Shown piece by piece: positions 34,130-46,068 of a DNA stretch of 64,000 bases. The position numbers were made by a program, and so were the translations under genes. This DNA is from Dermacentor variabilis (Eukaryota > Arthropoda > Arachnida > Ixodida > Ixodidae), in NCBI RefSeq assembly GCF_050947875.1, contig NW_027460415.1:1-64000 (forward strand), written 5' to 3'. Each line of letters begins with the position of its first letter. Positions within the stretch are counted from its first letter, which is position 1. The notes beneath the pieces are model-generated. The model ran no database searches, had not been told where the DNA came from, and saw nothing but the letters and a program-made list of their open reading frames with translations.

Positions 34130-37100
34130 ATGCTTTTCATGTCGTTTGGTAGAAATCCACGCGCGCGTTCTGCCAAAAGCACCATTTGCATGCATATCGT
34201 GTGGTTTTGCAGAAAAGAATGTCCGCGTCTACCAAAAGATGCATGTGCATGCTTAAAACGCGTTTTGGCACACATCCATGTGCGGGTGCCCAAAAGAGCA
34301 GCATCGGCATGCTTTTCACGTCGTTTGGTAGAAATCCACGTGCGCGTTCTGCCAAAAGCACCATTTGCATGCATATCGTGTGGTTTTGCAGAAAACACGT
34401 CCGCGTCTACCAAAAGATGCATGCGCATGCTTAAAACGCGTTTTGGCACAAATCCATGTACGGGTGCTAAAAAGAGCAGCATCGGCATGTTTTTTACGCC
34501 GTTTGGTAGAAATCCACGTGCGCGTTCCGTCAAAAGCGCCATTTGCATGCATATCGTGTGGTTTTGCAGAAAACAAAGTCCGCATCTACCAAAAGATCCA
34601 TGCGCATGCTTAAAACGCGCTTTGGCACAAATCCATGTGCGGGTGCTAAAAAGAGCAGCATCGGCATGCTTTTCACGTCGTTTGGTAGAAATCCACGCGC
34701 GCGTTCTGCCAAAAGCACCATTTGCATGCGCATCGTGTGGTTTTACAGAAAACAACGTCCGTGTCTACCAAAAGATGCATGTGCATGCTTAAAACGCGTT
34801 TTGGCACAAATCCATGTGCGGGGTGCTAAAAAGAGCAGCTTCGGCATGCTTTTCACGTCGTTTGGTAGAATCCACGCGCGCGTTCTGCCAAAAGCACCAT
34901 TTGCATGCATGTCGTGTGGTTTTGCAGAAAACAACGTCCGCGTCTACCAAAAGATGCATGTGCATGCTTAAAACGCGTTTTGGCACAAATCCATGTGCGG
35001 GTGCTAAAAAGAGCAGCATCGGCATGCTTTTCACGTCGTTTGGTAGAAATCCACGTGCGCGTTCTGCCAAAAGCACCATTTGCATGCATATCGTGTGGTT
35101 TTGCAGAAAGCAACGTCCGCGTCTACCAAAAGATGCATGCGCATGCTTAAAACGCGTTTTGGCCCAAATCCATGTGCGGGTGCTAAAAAGAGCAGCTTCG
35201 GCATGCTTTTCACGTTGTTTGGTAGAAATCCACGCGCGCATTCTGCCAAAAGCACCATTTGCATGCATATCGTGTGGTTTTGCAGAAAACAACGTCCGCG
35301 TCTACCAAAAGATGCATGTGCATGCTTAAAACGCGTTTTGGCACAAATCCATTTGCGGGTGCTTAAAAGAGCAGCATCGGCATGCTTTTCACGTCGTTTG
35401 GTAGAAATCAACGTGCGCGTTCTGCCAAAAGCACCATTTGCATGCATATCGTGTGGTTTGCAGAAAACAACGTCCGCGTCTACCAAAAGATCCATGCGCA
35501 TGCTTAAAACGCGTTTTGGCACAAATGCACGTACGGGTGCTAAAAAGAGCAGTATCGGCATGCTTTTCACGTCGTTTGGTAGAAATCCACGTGCGCGTTC
35601 TGCCAAAAGCACCATTTGCATGCATATCGTGTGGTTTTGCAGAAAACAGCGTCCGTGTCTACCAAAAGATGCATGTGCATGCTTAAAACGCGTTTTGGCA
35701 CAAATCCATGTGCGGGTGCTAAAAAGAGCAGCTTCGGCATGCTTTTCACGTCGTTGGTAGAAATCCAAGCGCGTTCTGCCAAAAGCACCATTTGCATGCA
35801 TATCGTGTGGTTTTGCAGAAAACAACGTCCGCGTCTACCAAAAGATGCATGCGCATGCTTAAAACGCGTTTTGGCACAAATCCATGTACGGGTGCTAAAA
35901 AGAGCAGCATCGGCATGTTTTTTACGTCGTTTGGTAGAAATTCACGTGCGCGTTCTGCCAAAAGCACCATTTGCATGCATATCGTGTGGTTTTGAGGAAA
36001 CAACGTCCGCGTCTACCAAAAGATCCATGCGCATGCTTAAAACGCGTTTTGGCACAAATCCATGCGCGGGTGCTAAAAAGAGCAGCTTCGGCATGCTTTT
36101 CACGTCGTTTGGTAGAAATCCAAGCGCGTTCTGCCAAAAGCACCATTTGCATGCATATCGTGTGGTTTTGCAGAAAACAACGTCCGCGTCTACCAAAAGA
36201 TGCATGCGCATGCTTAAAACGCGTTTTGGCACAAATCCATGTACGGGTGCTAAAAAGAGCAGCATCGGCACGTTTCTTACGTCGTTTGGTAGAAATTCAC
36301 GTGCGCGTTCTGCCAAAAGCACCATTTGCCTGCATATCGTGTGGTTTTGCAGAAATCAACGTCCGCGTCTACCAAAAGATCCATGCGCATGCTTAAAACG
36401 CGTTTTGGCACAAATGCACGTACGGGTGCTAAAAAGAGCACTATCGGCATGCTTTTCATGTCGTTTGATAGAAATCCACGTGCGCGTTCTGCCAAAAGCA
36501 CCATTTGCATGCATATCGTGTGGTTTTGCAGAAAACAGCGTCCGTGTCTACCAAAAGATGCATGTGCATGCTTAAAACGCGTTTTGGCACAAATCCATGT
36601 GCGGGTGCTAAAAAGAGCAGCTTCGGCATGCTTTCACGTCGTTTGGTAGAAATCCAAGCGCGTCCTGCCAAAAGCACCATTTGCATGCATATCGTGTGGT
36701 TTTGCAGAAAACAACGTCCGCGTCTACCAAAAGATGCATGTGCATGCTTAAAACGCGTTTTGGCACAAATCCATGTACGGGTGCTAAAAAGAGCAGCATC
36801 GGCATGTTTTTTACGTCGTTTGGTAGAAATTCACGTGCGCGTTCTGCCAAAAGCACCATTTGCCTGCATATCGTGTGGTTTTGCAGAAAACAACGTCCGC
36901 GTCTACCAAAAGATCCATGCGCATGCTTAAAACGCGTTTCGGCACAAATCCATGTGCGGGTGCTAAAAAGAGCAGCTTCGGCATGCTCTTCACGTCGTTT
37001 GGAAGAAATCCACGCGCGCGTTCTGCCAAAAGCACCATTTGCATGCATATCGTGTGGTTTTGCAGAAAACAACGTCCGCGTCTCCCAAAAGATGAATGTG

Positions 37101-38054
37101 CATGCTTAAAACGCGTTTTGGCACAAATTCATGTGCGGGAGCTAAAAAGAGCAGCATCGGCATGCTTTTCACGTCGTTTGGTAGAAATCCACGTGCGCGT
37201 TCTGCCAAAAGCACCATTTGCATGCATATCGTGTGGTTTTGCAGAAAACAACGTCCGCGTCTACCAAAAGATGCATGTGCATGCTTAAAACGCGTTTTGG
37301 CACAAATCCATGTGCGGGTGCTTAAAAGAGCAGCATCGGCATGCTTTTCACGTCGTTTGGTAGAAATCAACGTGCGCGTTCTGCCAAAAGCACCATTTGC
37401 ATGCATATCGTGTGGTTTTGCAGAAAACAACGTCCGCGTCTACCAAAAGATCCATGCGCATGCTTAAAACGCGTTTTGGCACAAATGCACGTACGGGTGC
37501 TAAAAAGAGCAGTATCGGCATGCTTTTCAAGTCGTTTGGTAGAAATCCACGTGCGCGTTCTGCCAAAAGCGCCATTTGCATGCATATCGTGTGGTTTTGC
37601 AGAAAACAAAGTCCGCATCTACCAAAAGATCCATGCGCATGCTTAAAACGCGCTTTGGCACAAATCCATGTGCGGGTGCTAAAAAGAGCAGCATCGCATG
37701 CTTTTCACGTCGTTGGTAGAAATCCACGCGCGCGTTCTGCCAAAAGCACCATTTGCATGCGTATCGTGTGGTTTTACAGAAACGAACGTCCGTGTCTACC
37801 AAAAGATGCATGTGCATGCTTAAAACGCGTTTTGGCACAAATCCATGTGAGGGTGCTAAAAAGAGCAGCTTCGGCATGCTTTTCACGTCGTTTGGTAGAA
37901 ATCCACGCGCGCGTTCTGCCAAAAGCACCATTTGCATGCATGTCGTGTGGTTTTGCAGAAAACAACGTCCGCGTCTACCAAAAGATGCATGTGCACGCTT
38001 AAAACGCGTTTTGGCACAAATCCATGTGCGGGTGCTAAAAAGAGCAGCATCGGC
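34130..38054 (+). repeat. 3.92-kb segmental duplication, copy 1
   Basis: A stretch of 22 monomers repeated immediately downstream at an offset of about 3,920-3,925 bp. The left edge is bracketed by CATGTCG with AGAATGTC (34,138 and 38,063). Shared markers include ATTCTGCCAAAAG after CGCGCG (35,240 and 39,160), TTTTGAGGAAAC (35,993 and 39,913) and GGCACGTTTCTTACG (36,270 and 40,190). Private single-base losses occur at about 34,395, 34,868, 35,457, 35,755, 36,629, 37,695 and 37,711, and one gain at 34,817. Edges are approximate to about 15 bp. Confidence 0.85.
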
Positions 38055-41000
38055 ATGCTTTTCATGTCGTTTGGTAGAAATCCACGCGCGCGTTCTGCCA
38101 AAAGCACCATTTGCATGCATATCGTGTGGTTTTGCAGAAAAGAATGTCGCGTCTACCAAAAGATGCATGTGCATGCTTAAACGCGTTTTGGCACACATCC
38201 ATGTGCGGGTGCCCAAAAGAGCAGCATCGGCATGCTTTTCACGTCGTTTGGTAGAAATCCACGTGCGCGTTCTGCCAAAAGCACCATTTGCATGCATATC
38301 GTGTGGTTTTGCAGAAAACAACGTCCGCGTCTACCAAAAGATGCATGCGCATGCTTAAAACGCGTTTTGGCACAAATCCATGTACGGGTGCTAAAAAGAG
38401 CAGCATCGGCATGTTTTTTACGCCGTTTGGTAGAAATCCACGTGCGCGTTCCGTCAAAAGCGCCATTTGCATGCATATCGTGTGGTTTTGCAGAAAACAA
38501 AGTCCGCATCTACAAAAGATCCATGCGCATGCTTAAACGCGCTTTGGCACAAATCCATGTGCGGGTGCTAAAAAGAGCAGCATCGGCATGCTTTTCACGT
38601 CGTTTGGTAGAAATCCACGCGCGCGTTCTGCCAAAAGCACCATTTGCATGCGCATCGTGTGGTTTTACAGAAAACAACGTCCGTGTCTACCAAAAGATGC
38701 ATGTGCATGCTTAAAACGCGTTTTGGCACAAATCCATGTGCGGGTGCTAAAAAGAGCAGCTTCGGCATGCTTTTCACGTCGTTTGGTAGAAATCCACGCG
38801 CGCGTTCTGCCAAAAGCACCATTTGCATGCATGTCGTGTGGTTTTGCAGAAAACAACGTCCGCGTCTACCAAAGATGCATGTGCATGCTTAAAACGCGTT
38901 TTGGCACAAATCCATGTGCGGGTGCTAAAAAGAGCAGCATCGGCATGCTTTTCACGTCGTTTGGTAGAAATCCACGTGCGCGTTCTGCCAAAAGCACCAT
39001 TTGCATGCATATCGTGTGGTTTTGCAGAAAGCAACGTCCGCGTCTACCAAAAGATGCATGCGCATGCTTAAAACGCGTTTTGGCCCAAATCCATGTGCGG
39101 GTGCTAAAAAGAGCAGCTTCGGCATGCTTTTCACGTTGTTTGGTAGAAATCCACGCGCGCATTCTGCCAAAAGCACCATTTGCATGCATATCGTGTGGTT
39201 TTGCAGAAAACAACGTCCGCGTCTACCAAAAGATGCATGTGCATGCTTAAAACGCGTTTTGGCACAAATCCATTTGCGGGTGCTTAAAAGAGCAGCATCG
39301 GCATGCTTTTCACGTCGTTTGGTAGAAATCAACGTGCGCGTTCTGCCAAAAGCACATTTGCATGCATATCGTGTGGTTTTGCAGAAAACAACGTCCGCGT
39401 CTACCAAAAGATCCATGCGCATGCTTAAAACGCGTTTTGGCACAAATGCACGTACGGGTGCTAAAAAGAGCAGTATCGGCATGCTTTTCACGTCGTTTGG
39501 TAGAAATCCACGTGCGCGTTCTGCCAAAAGCACCATTTGCATGCATATCGTGTGTTTTGCAGAAAACAGCGTCCGTGTCTACCAAAAGATGCATGTGCAT
39601 GCTTAAAACGCGTTTTGGCACAAATCCATGTGCGGGTGCTAAAAAGAGCAGCTTCGGCATGCTTTTCACGTCGTTTGGTAGAAATCCAAGCGCGTTCTGC
39701 CAAAAGCACCATTTGCATGCATATCGTGTGGTTTTGCAGAAACAACGTCCGCGTCTACCAAAAGATGCATGCGCATGCTTAAAACGCGTTTTGGCACAAA
39801 TCCATGTACGGGTGCTAAAAAGAGCAGCATCGGCATGTTTTTTACGTCGTTTGGTAGAAATTCACGTGCGCGTTCTGCCAAAAGCACCATTTGCATGCAT
39901 ATCGTGTGGTTTTGAGGAAACAACGTCCGCGTCTACCAAAAGATCCATGCGCATGCTTAAAACGCGTTTTGGCACAAATCCATGCGCGGGTGCTAAAAAG
40001 AGCAGCTTCGGCATGCTTTTCACGTCGTTTGGTAGAAATCCAAGCGCGTTCTGCCAAAAGCACCATTTGCATGCATATCGTGTGGTTTTGCAGAAAACAA
40101 CGTCCGCGTCTACCAAAAGATGCATGCGCATGCTTAAAACGCGTTTTGGCACAAATCCATGTACGGGTGCTAAAAAGAGCAGCATCGGCACGTTTCTTAC
40201 GTCGTTTGGTAGAAATTCACGTGCGCGTTCTGCCAAAAGCACCATTTGCCTGCATATCGTGTGGTTTTGCAGAAATCAACGTCCGCGTCTACCAAAAGAT
40301 CCATGCGCATGCTTAAAACGCGTTTTGGCACAAATGCACGTACGGGTGCTAAAAAGAGCACTATCGGCATGCTTTTCATGTCGTTTGATAGAAATCCACG
40401 TGCGCGTTCTGCCAAAAGCACCATTTGCATGCATATCGTGTGGTTTTGCAGAAAACAGCGTCCGTGTCTACCAAAAGATGCATGTGCATGCTTAAAACGC
40501 GTTTTGGCACAAATCCATGTGCGGGTGCTAAAAAGAGCAGCTTCGGCATGCTTTTCACGTCGTTTGGTAGAAATCCAAGCGCGTCCTGCCAAAAGCACCA
40601 TTTGCATGCATATCGTGTGGTTTTGCAGAAAACAACGTCCGCGTCTACCAAAAGATGCATGTGCATGCTTAAAACGCGTTTTGGCACAAATCCATGTACG
40701 GGTGCTAAAAAGAGCAGCATCGGCATGTTTTTTACGTCGTTTGGTAGAAATTCACGTGCGCGTTCTGCCAAAAGCACCATTTGCCTGCATATCGTGTGGT
40801 TTTGCAGAAAACAACGTCCGCGTCTACCAAAAGATCCATGCGCATGCTTAAAACGCGTTTCGGCACAAATCCATGTGCGGGTGCTAAAAAGAGCAGCTTC
40901 GGCATGCTCTTCACGTCGTTTGGAAGAAATCCACGCGCGCGTTCTGCCAAAAGCACCATTTGCATGCATATCGTGTGGTTTTGCAGAAAACAACGTCCGC

Positions 41001-41977
41001 GTCTCCCAAAAGATGAATGTGCATGCTTAAAACGCGTTTTGGCACAAATTCATGTGCGGGAGCTAAAAAGAGCAGCATCGGCATGCTTTTCACGTCGTTT
41101 GGTAGAAATCCACGTGCGCGTTCTGCCAAAAGCACCATTTGCATGCATATCGTGTGGTTTTGCAGAAAACAACGTCCGCGTCTACCAAAAGATGCATGTG
41201 CATGCTTAAAACGCGTTTTGGCACAAATCCATGTGCGGGTGCTTAAAAGAGCAGCATCGGCATGCTTTTCACGTCGTTTGGTAGAAATCAACGTGCGCGT
41301 TCTGCCAAAAGCACCATTTGCATGCATATCGTGTGGTTTTGCAGAAAACAACGTCCGCGTCTACCAAAAGATCCATGCGCATGCTTAAAACGCGTTTTGG
41401 CACAAATGCACGTACGGGTGCTAAAAAGAGCAGTATCGGCATGCTTTTCAAGTCGTTTGGTAGAAATCCACGTGCGCGTTCTGCCAAAAGCGCCATTTGC
41501 ATGCATATCGTGTGGTTTTGCAGAAAACAAAGTCCGCATCTACCAAAAGATCCATGCGCATGCTTAAAACGCGCTTTGGCACAAATCCATGTGCGGGTGC
41601 TAAAAAGAGCAGCATCGGCATGCTTTTCACGTCGTTTGGTAGAAATCCACGCGCGCGTTCTGCCAAAAGCACCATTTGCATGCGTATCGTGTGGTTTTAC
41701 AGAAACGAACGTCCGTGTCTACCAAAAGATGCATGTGCATGCTTAAAACGCGTTTTGGCACAAATCCATGTGAGGGTGCTAAAAAGAGCAGCTTCGGCAT
41801 GCTTTTCACGTCGTTTGGTAGAAATCCACGCGCGCGTTCTGCCAAAAGCACCATTTGCATGCATGTCGTGTGGTTTTGCAGAAAACAACGTCCGCGTCTA
41901 CCAAAAGATGCATGTGCACGCTTAAAACGCGTTTTGGCACAAATCCATGTGCGGGTGCTAAAAAGAGCAGCATCGGC
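38055..41977 (+). repeat. 3.92-kb segmental duplication, copy 2
   Basis: Second copy of the 22-monomer segment. It carries its own private single-base losses at about 38,147, 38,178, 38,513, 38,534, 38,871, 39,353, 39,553 and 39,740, and none that I can see after 39,750. Its end overlaps the 7- and 9-monomer units that begin at 40,881. Frames opened by these losses produce an artefactual reading frame of 377 codons at 39,362-40,495. Confidence 0.85.
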
Positions 41978-42133
41978 ATGCTTTTCACGTCGTTTGGTAG
42001 AAATCCACGTGCGCGTTCTGCCAAAAGCACCATTTGCATGCATATCGTGTGGTTTTGCAGAAAACAACGTCCGCGTCTACCAAAAGATGCATGCGCATGC
42101 TTAAAACGCGTTTTGGCACAAATCCATGTGCGG
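40881..42133 (+). repeat. 7-monomer unit, 1,253 bp
   Basis: It begins with a monomer carrying GCATGCTCTTCACG and TTTGGAAGAAATCC, which recurs at 42,134 and 43,745 (also at about 36,961 in duplication copy 1). The next monomer starts GAGCTAAAAAG (41,060). All seven monomers are full length. Confidence 0.82.
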
Positions 42134-43744
42134 GTGCTAAAAAGAGCAGCTTCGGCATGCTCTTCACGTCGTTTGGAAGAAATCCACGCGCGCGTTCTGC
42201 CAAAAGCACCATTTGCATGCATATCGTGTGGTTTTGCAGAAAACAACGTCCGCGTCTACCAAAAGATGAATGTGCATGCTTAAAACGCGTTTTGGCACAA
42301 ATTCATGTGCGGGAGCTAAAAAGAGCAGCATCGGCATGCTTTTCACGTCGTTTGGTAGAAATCCACGTGCGCGTTCTGCCAAAAGCACCATTTGCATGCA
42401 TATCGTGTGGTTTTGCAGAAAACCACGTCCGCGTCTACCAAAAGATGCATGTGCATGCTTAAAACGCGTTTTGGCACAAATCCATGTGCGGGTGCTTAAA
42501 AGAGCAGCATCGGCATGCTTTTCACGTCGTTTGGTAGAAATCAACGTGCGCGTTCTGCCAAAAGCACCATTTGCATGCATATCGTGTGGTTTTGCAGAAA
42601 ACAACGTCCGCGTCTACCAAAAGATCCATGCGCATGCTTAAAACGCGTTTTGGCACAAATGCACGTACGGGTGCTAAAAAGAGCAGTATCGGCATGCTTT
42701 TCAAGTCGTTTGGTAGAAATCCACGTGCGCGTTCTGCCAAAAGCGCCATTTGCATGCATATCGTGTGGTTTTGCAGAAAACAAAGTCCGCATCTACCAAA
42801 AGATCCATGCGCATGCTTAAAACGCGCTTTGGCACAAATCCATGTGCGGGTGCTAAAAAGAGCAGCATCGGCATGCTTTTCACGTCGTTTGGTAGAAATC
42901 CACGCGCGCGTTCTGCCAAAAGCACCATTTGCATGCGTATCGTGTGGTTTTACAGAAACGAACGTCCGTGTCTACCAAAAGATGCATGTGCATGCTTAAA
43001 ACGCGTTTTGGCACAAATCCATGTGAGGGTGCTAAAAAGAGCAGCTTCGGCATGCTTTTCACGTCGTTTGGTAGAAATCCACGCGCGCGTTCTGCCAAAA
43101 GCACCATTTGCATGCATGTCGTGTGGTTTTGCAGAAAACAACGTCCGCGTCTACCAAAAGATGCATGTGCACGCTTAAAACGCGTTTTGGCACAAATCCA
43201 TGTGCGGGTGCTAAAAAGAGCAGCATCGGCATGCTTTTCACGTCGTTTGGTAGAAATCCACGTGCGCGTTCTGCCAAAAGCACCATTTGCATGCATATCG
43301 TGTGGTTTTGCAGAAAACAACGTCCGCGTCTACCAAAAGATGCATGCGCATGCTTAAAACGCGTTTTGGCACAAATCCATGTGCGGGTGCTAAAAAGAGC
43401 AGCTTCGGCATGCTTTTCACGTTGTTTGGTAGAAATCCACACGCGCGTTCTGCGAAAAGCACCATTTGCATGCATATCGTGTGGTTTTGCAGAAAACAAC
43501 GTCCGCGTCTACCAAAAGATGCATGCGCATGCTTAAAACGCGTTTTGGCACAAATCCATGTACGGGTGCTAAAAAGAGCAGCATCGGCATGTTTTTTACG
43601 TCGTTTGGTAGAAATTCACGTGCGCGTTCTGCCAAAAGCACCATTTGCCTGCATATCGTGTGGTTTTGCAGAAAACAACGTCCGCGTCTACCAAAAGATC
43701 CATGCGCATGCTTAAAACGCGTTTCGGCACAAATCCATGTGCGG
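42134..43744 (+). repeat. 9-monomer unit, 1,611 bp
   Basis: Same start as the preceding unit. Its first seven monomers track the previous unit, including TTTTACAGAAACGAACG and TCAAGTCGTTTGG, and it is then two monomers longer. Confidence 0.8.
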
Positions 43745-46068
43745 GTGCTAAAAAGAGCAGCTTCGGCATGCTCTTCACGTCGTTTGGAAGAAATCCACGC
43801 GCGCGTTCTGCCAAAAGCACCATTTGCATGCATATCGTGTGGTTTTGCAGAAAACAACGTCCGCGTCTACCAAAAGATGAATGTGCATGCTTAAAACGCG
43901 TTTTGGCACAAATTCATGTGCGGGAGCTAAAAAGAGCAGCATCGGCATGCTTTTCACGTCGTTTGGTAGAAATCCACGTGCGCGTTCTGCCAAAAGCACC
44001 ATTTGCATGCATATCGTGTGGTTTTGCAGAAAACAACGTCCGCGTCTACCAAAAGATGCATGTGCATGCTTAAAACGCGTTTTGGCACAAATCCATGTGC
44101 GGGTGCTTAAAAGAGCAGCATCGGCATGCTTTTCACGTCGTTTGGTAGAAATCAACGTGCGCGTTCTGCCAAAAGCACCATTTGCATGCATATCGTGTGG
44201 TTTTGCAGAAAACAACGTCCGCGTCTACCAAAAGATCCATGCGCATGCTTAAAACGCGTTTTGGCACAAATGCACGTACGGGTGCTAAAAAGAGCAGTAT
44301 CGGCATGCTTTTCAAGTCGTTTGGTAGAAATCCACGTGCGCGTTCTGCCAAAAGCGCCATTTGCATGCATATCGTGTGGTTTTGCAGAAAACAAAGTCCG
44401 CATCTACCAAAAGATCCATGCGCATGCTTAAAACGCGCTTTGGCACAAATCCATGTGCGGGTGCTAAAAAGAGCAGCATCGGCATGCTTTTCACGTCGTT
44501 TGGTAGAAATCCACGCGCGCGTTCTGCCAAAAGCACCATTTGCATGCGTATCGTGTGGTTTTACAGAAACGAACGTCCGTGTCTACCAAAAGATGCATGT
44601 GCATGCTTAAAACGCGTTTTGGCACAAATCCATGTGCGGGTGCTAAAAAGAGCAGCTTCGGCATGCTTTTCACGTCGTTTGGTAGAAATCCATTCGCGCG
44701 TTCTGCCAAAAGCACCATTTGCATGCATGTCGTGTGGTTTTGCAGAAAACAACGTCCGCGTCTACCAAAAGATGCATGTGCACGCTTAAAACGCGTTTTG
44801 GCACAAATCCATGTGCGGGTGCTAAAAAGAGCAGCATCGGCATGCTTTTCACGTCGTTTGGTAGAAATCCACGTGCGCGTTCTGCCAAAAGCACCATTTG
44901 CATGCATATCGTGTGGTTTTGCAGAAAACAACGTCCGCGTCTACCAAAAGATGCATGCGCATGCTTAAAACGCGTTTTGGCACAAATCCATGTGCGGGTG
45001 CTAAAAAGAGCAGCTTCGGCATGCTTTTCACGTTGTTTGGTAGAAATCCACACGCGCGTTCTGCGAAAAGCACCATTTGCATGCATATCGTGTGGTTTTG
45101 CAGAAAACAACGTCCGCGTCTACCAAAAGATGCATGTGCATGCTTAAAACGCGTTTTGGCACAAATCCATGTGCGGGTGCTTAAAAGAGCAGCATCGGCT
45201 TGCTTTTCACGTCGTTTGGTAGAAATCAACGTGCGCGTTCTGCCAAAAGCACCATTTGCATGCATATCGTGTGGTTTTGCAGAAAACAACGTCCGCGTCT
45301 ACCAAAAGATCCATGCGCATGCTTAAAACGCGTTTTGGCACAAATGCACGTACGGGTTCTAAAAAGAGCAGTATCGGCAGGCTTTTCACGTCGTTTAGTA
45401 GAAATCCACGCGCGCGTTCTGCCAAAAGCACCATTTGCATGCATATCGTGTGGTTTTGCAGAAAACAGCGTCCGTGTCTACCAAAAGATGCATGTGCATG
45501 CTTAAAACGCGTTTTGGCACAAATCCATGTGCGGGTGCTAAAAAGAGCAGCTTCGGCATGCTTTTCACGTCGTTTGGTAGAAATCCAAGCGCGTTCTGCC
45601 AAAAGCACCATTTGCATGCATATCGTTGGTTTTGCAGAAAACAACGTCCGCGTCTACCAAAAGATGCATGCGCATGCTTAAAACGCGTTTTGGCACAAAT
45701 CAATGTACGGGTGCTAAAAAGAGCAGCATCGGCATGTTTTTTACGTCGTTTGGTAGAAATTCACGTGCACGTTCTGCCAAAAGCACAATTTGCCTGCATA
45801 TCGTGTGGTTTTGCAGAAAACAACGTCCGCTTCTACCAAAAGATCCATGCGCATGCTTAAAACGCGTTTCGGCACAAATCCATGTGCGGGTGCTAAAAAG
45901 AGCAGCTTCGGCATGCTTTTCACGTCGTTTGGTAGAAATCCACGCGCGCGTTCTGCCAAAAGCACCATTTGCATGCATATCGTGTGGTTTTGCAGAAAAC
46001 AACGTCCGCGTCTACCAAAAGATGAATGTGCATGCTTAAAACGCGTTTTGGCACAAATCCATGTGCGG
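43745..46068 (+). repeat. 13-monomer block leading into the right domain
   Basis: It starts like the two units before it (CTCTTCACG, then GAGCTAAAAAG at 43,924) and follows 42,134 for about eight monomers. From about 45.2 kb it switches to types that dominate the right domain, including CAAGCGCG (2-bp deletion, about 45,588) and GGCATGTTTTTTACG. Private changes in 45,180-45,850 (GGCTTGCTT, GGCAGGCTT, ATCGTTGGTTTT, GTGCACGTT) mark the switch. Confidence 0.75.

Noticed and set aside
39362..40495. Longest reading frame in the window, 377 codons
   Set aside because: It is opened by single-base losses in satellite monomers (for example at about 39,353, 39,553 and 39,740) and encodes only the repeat-derived peptides. 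Several of those losses are likely consensus errors.
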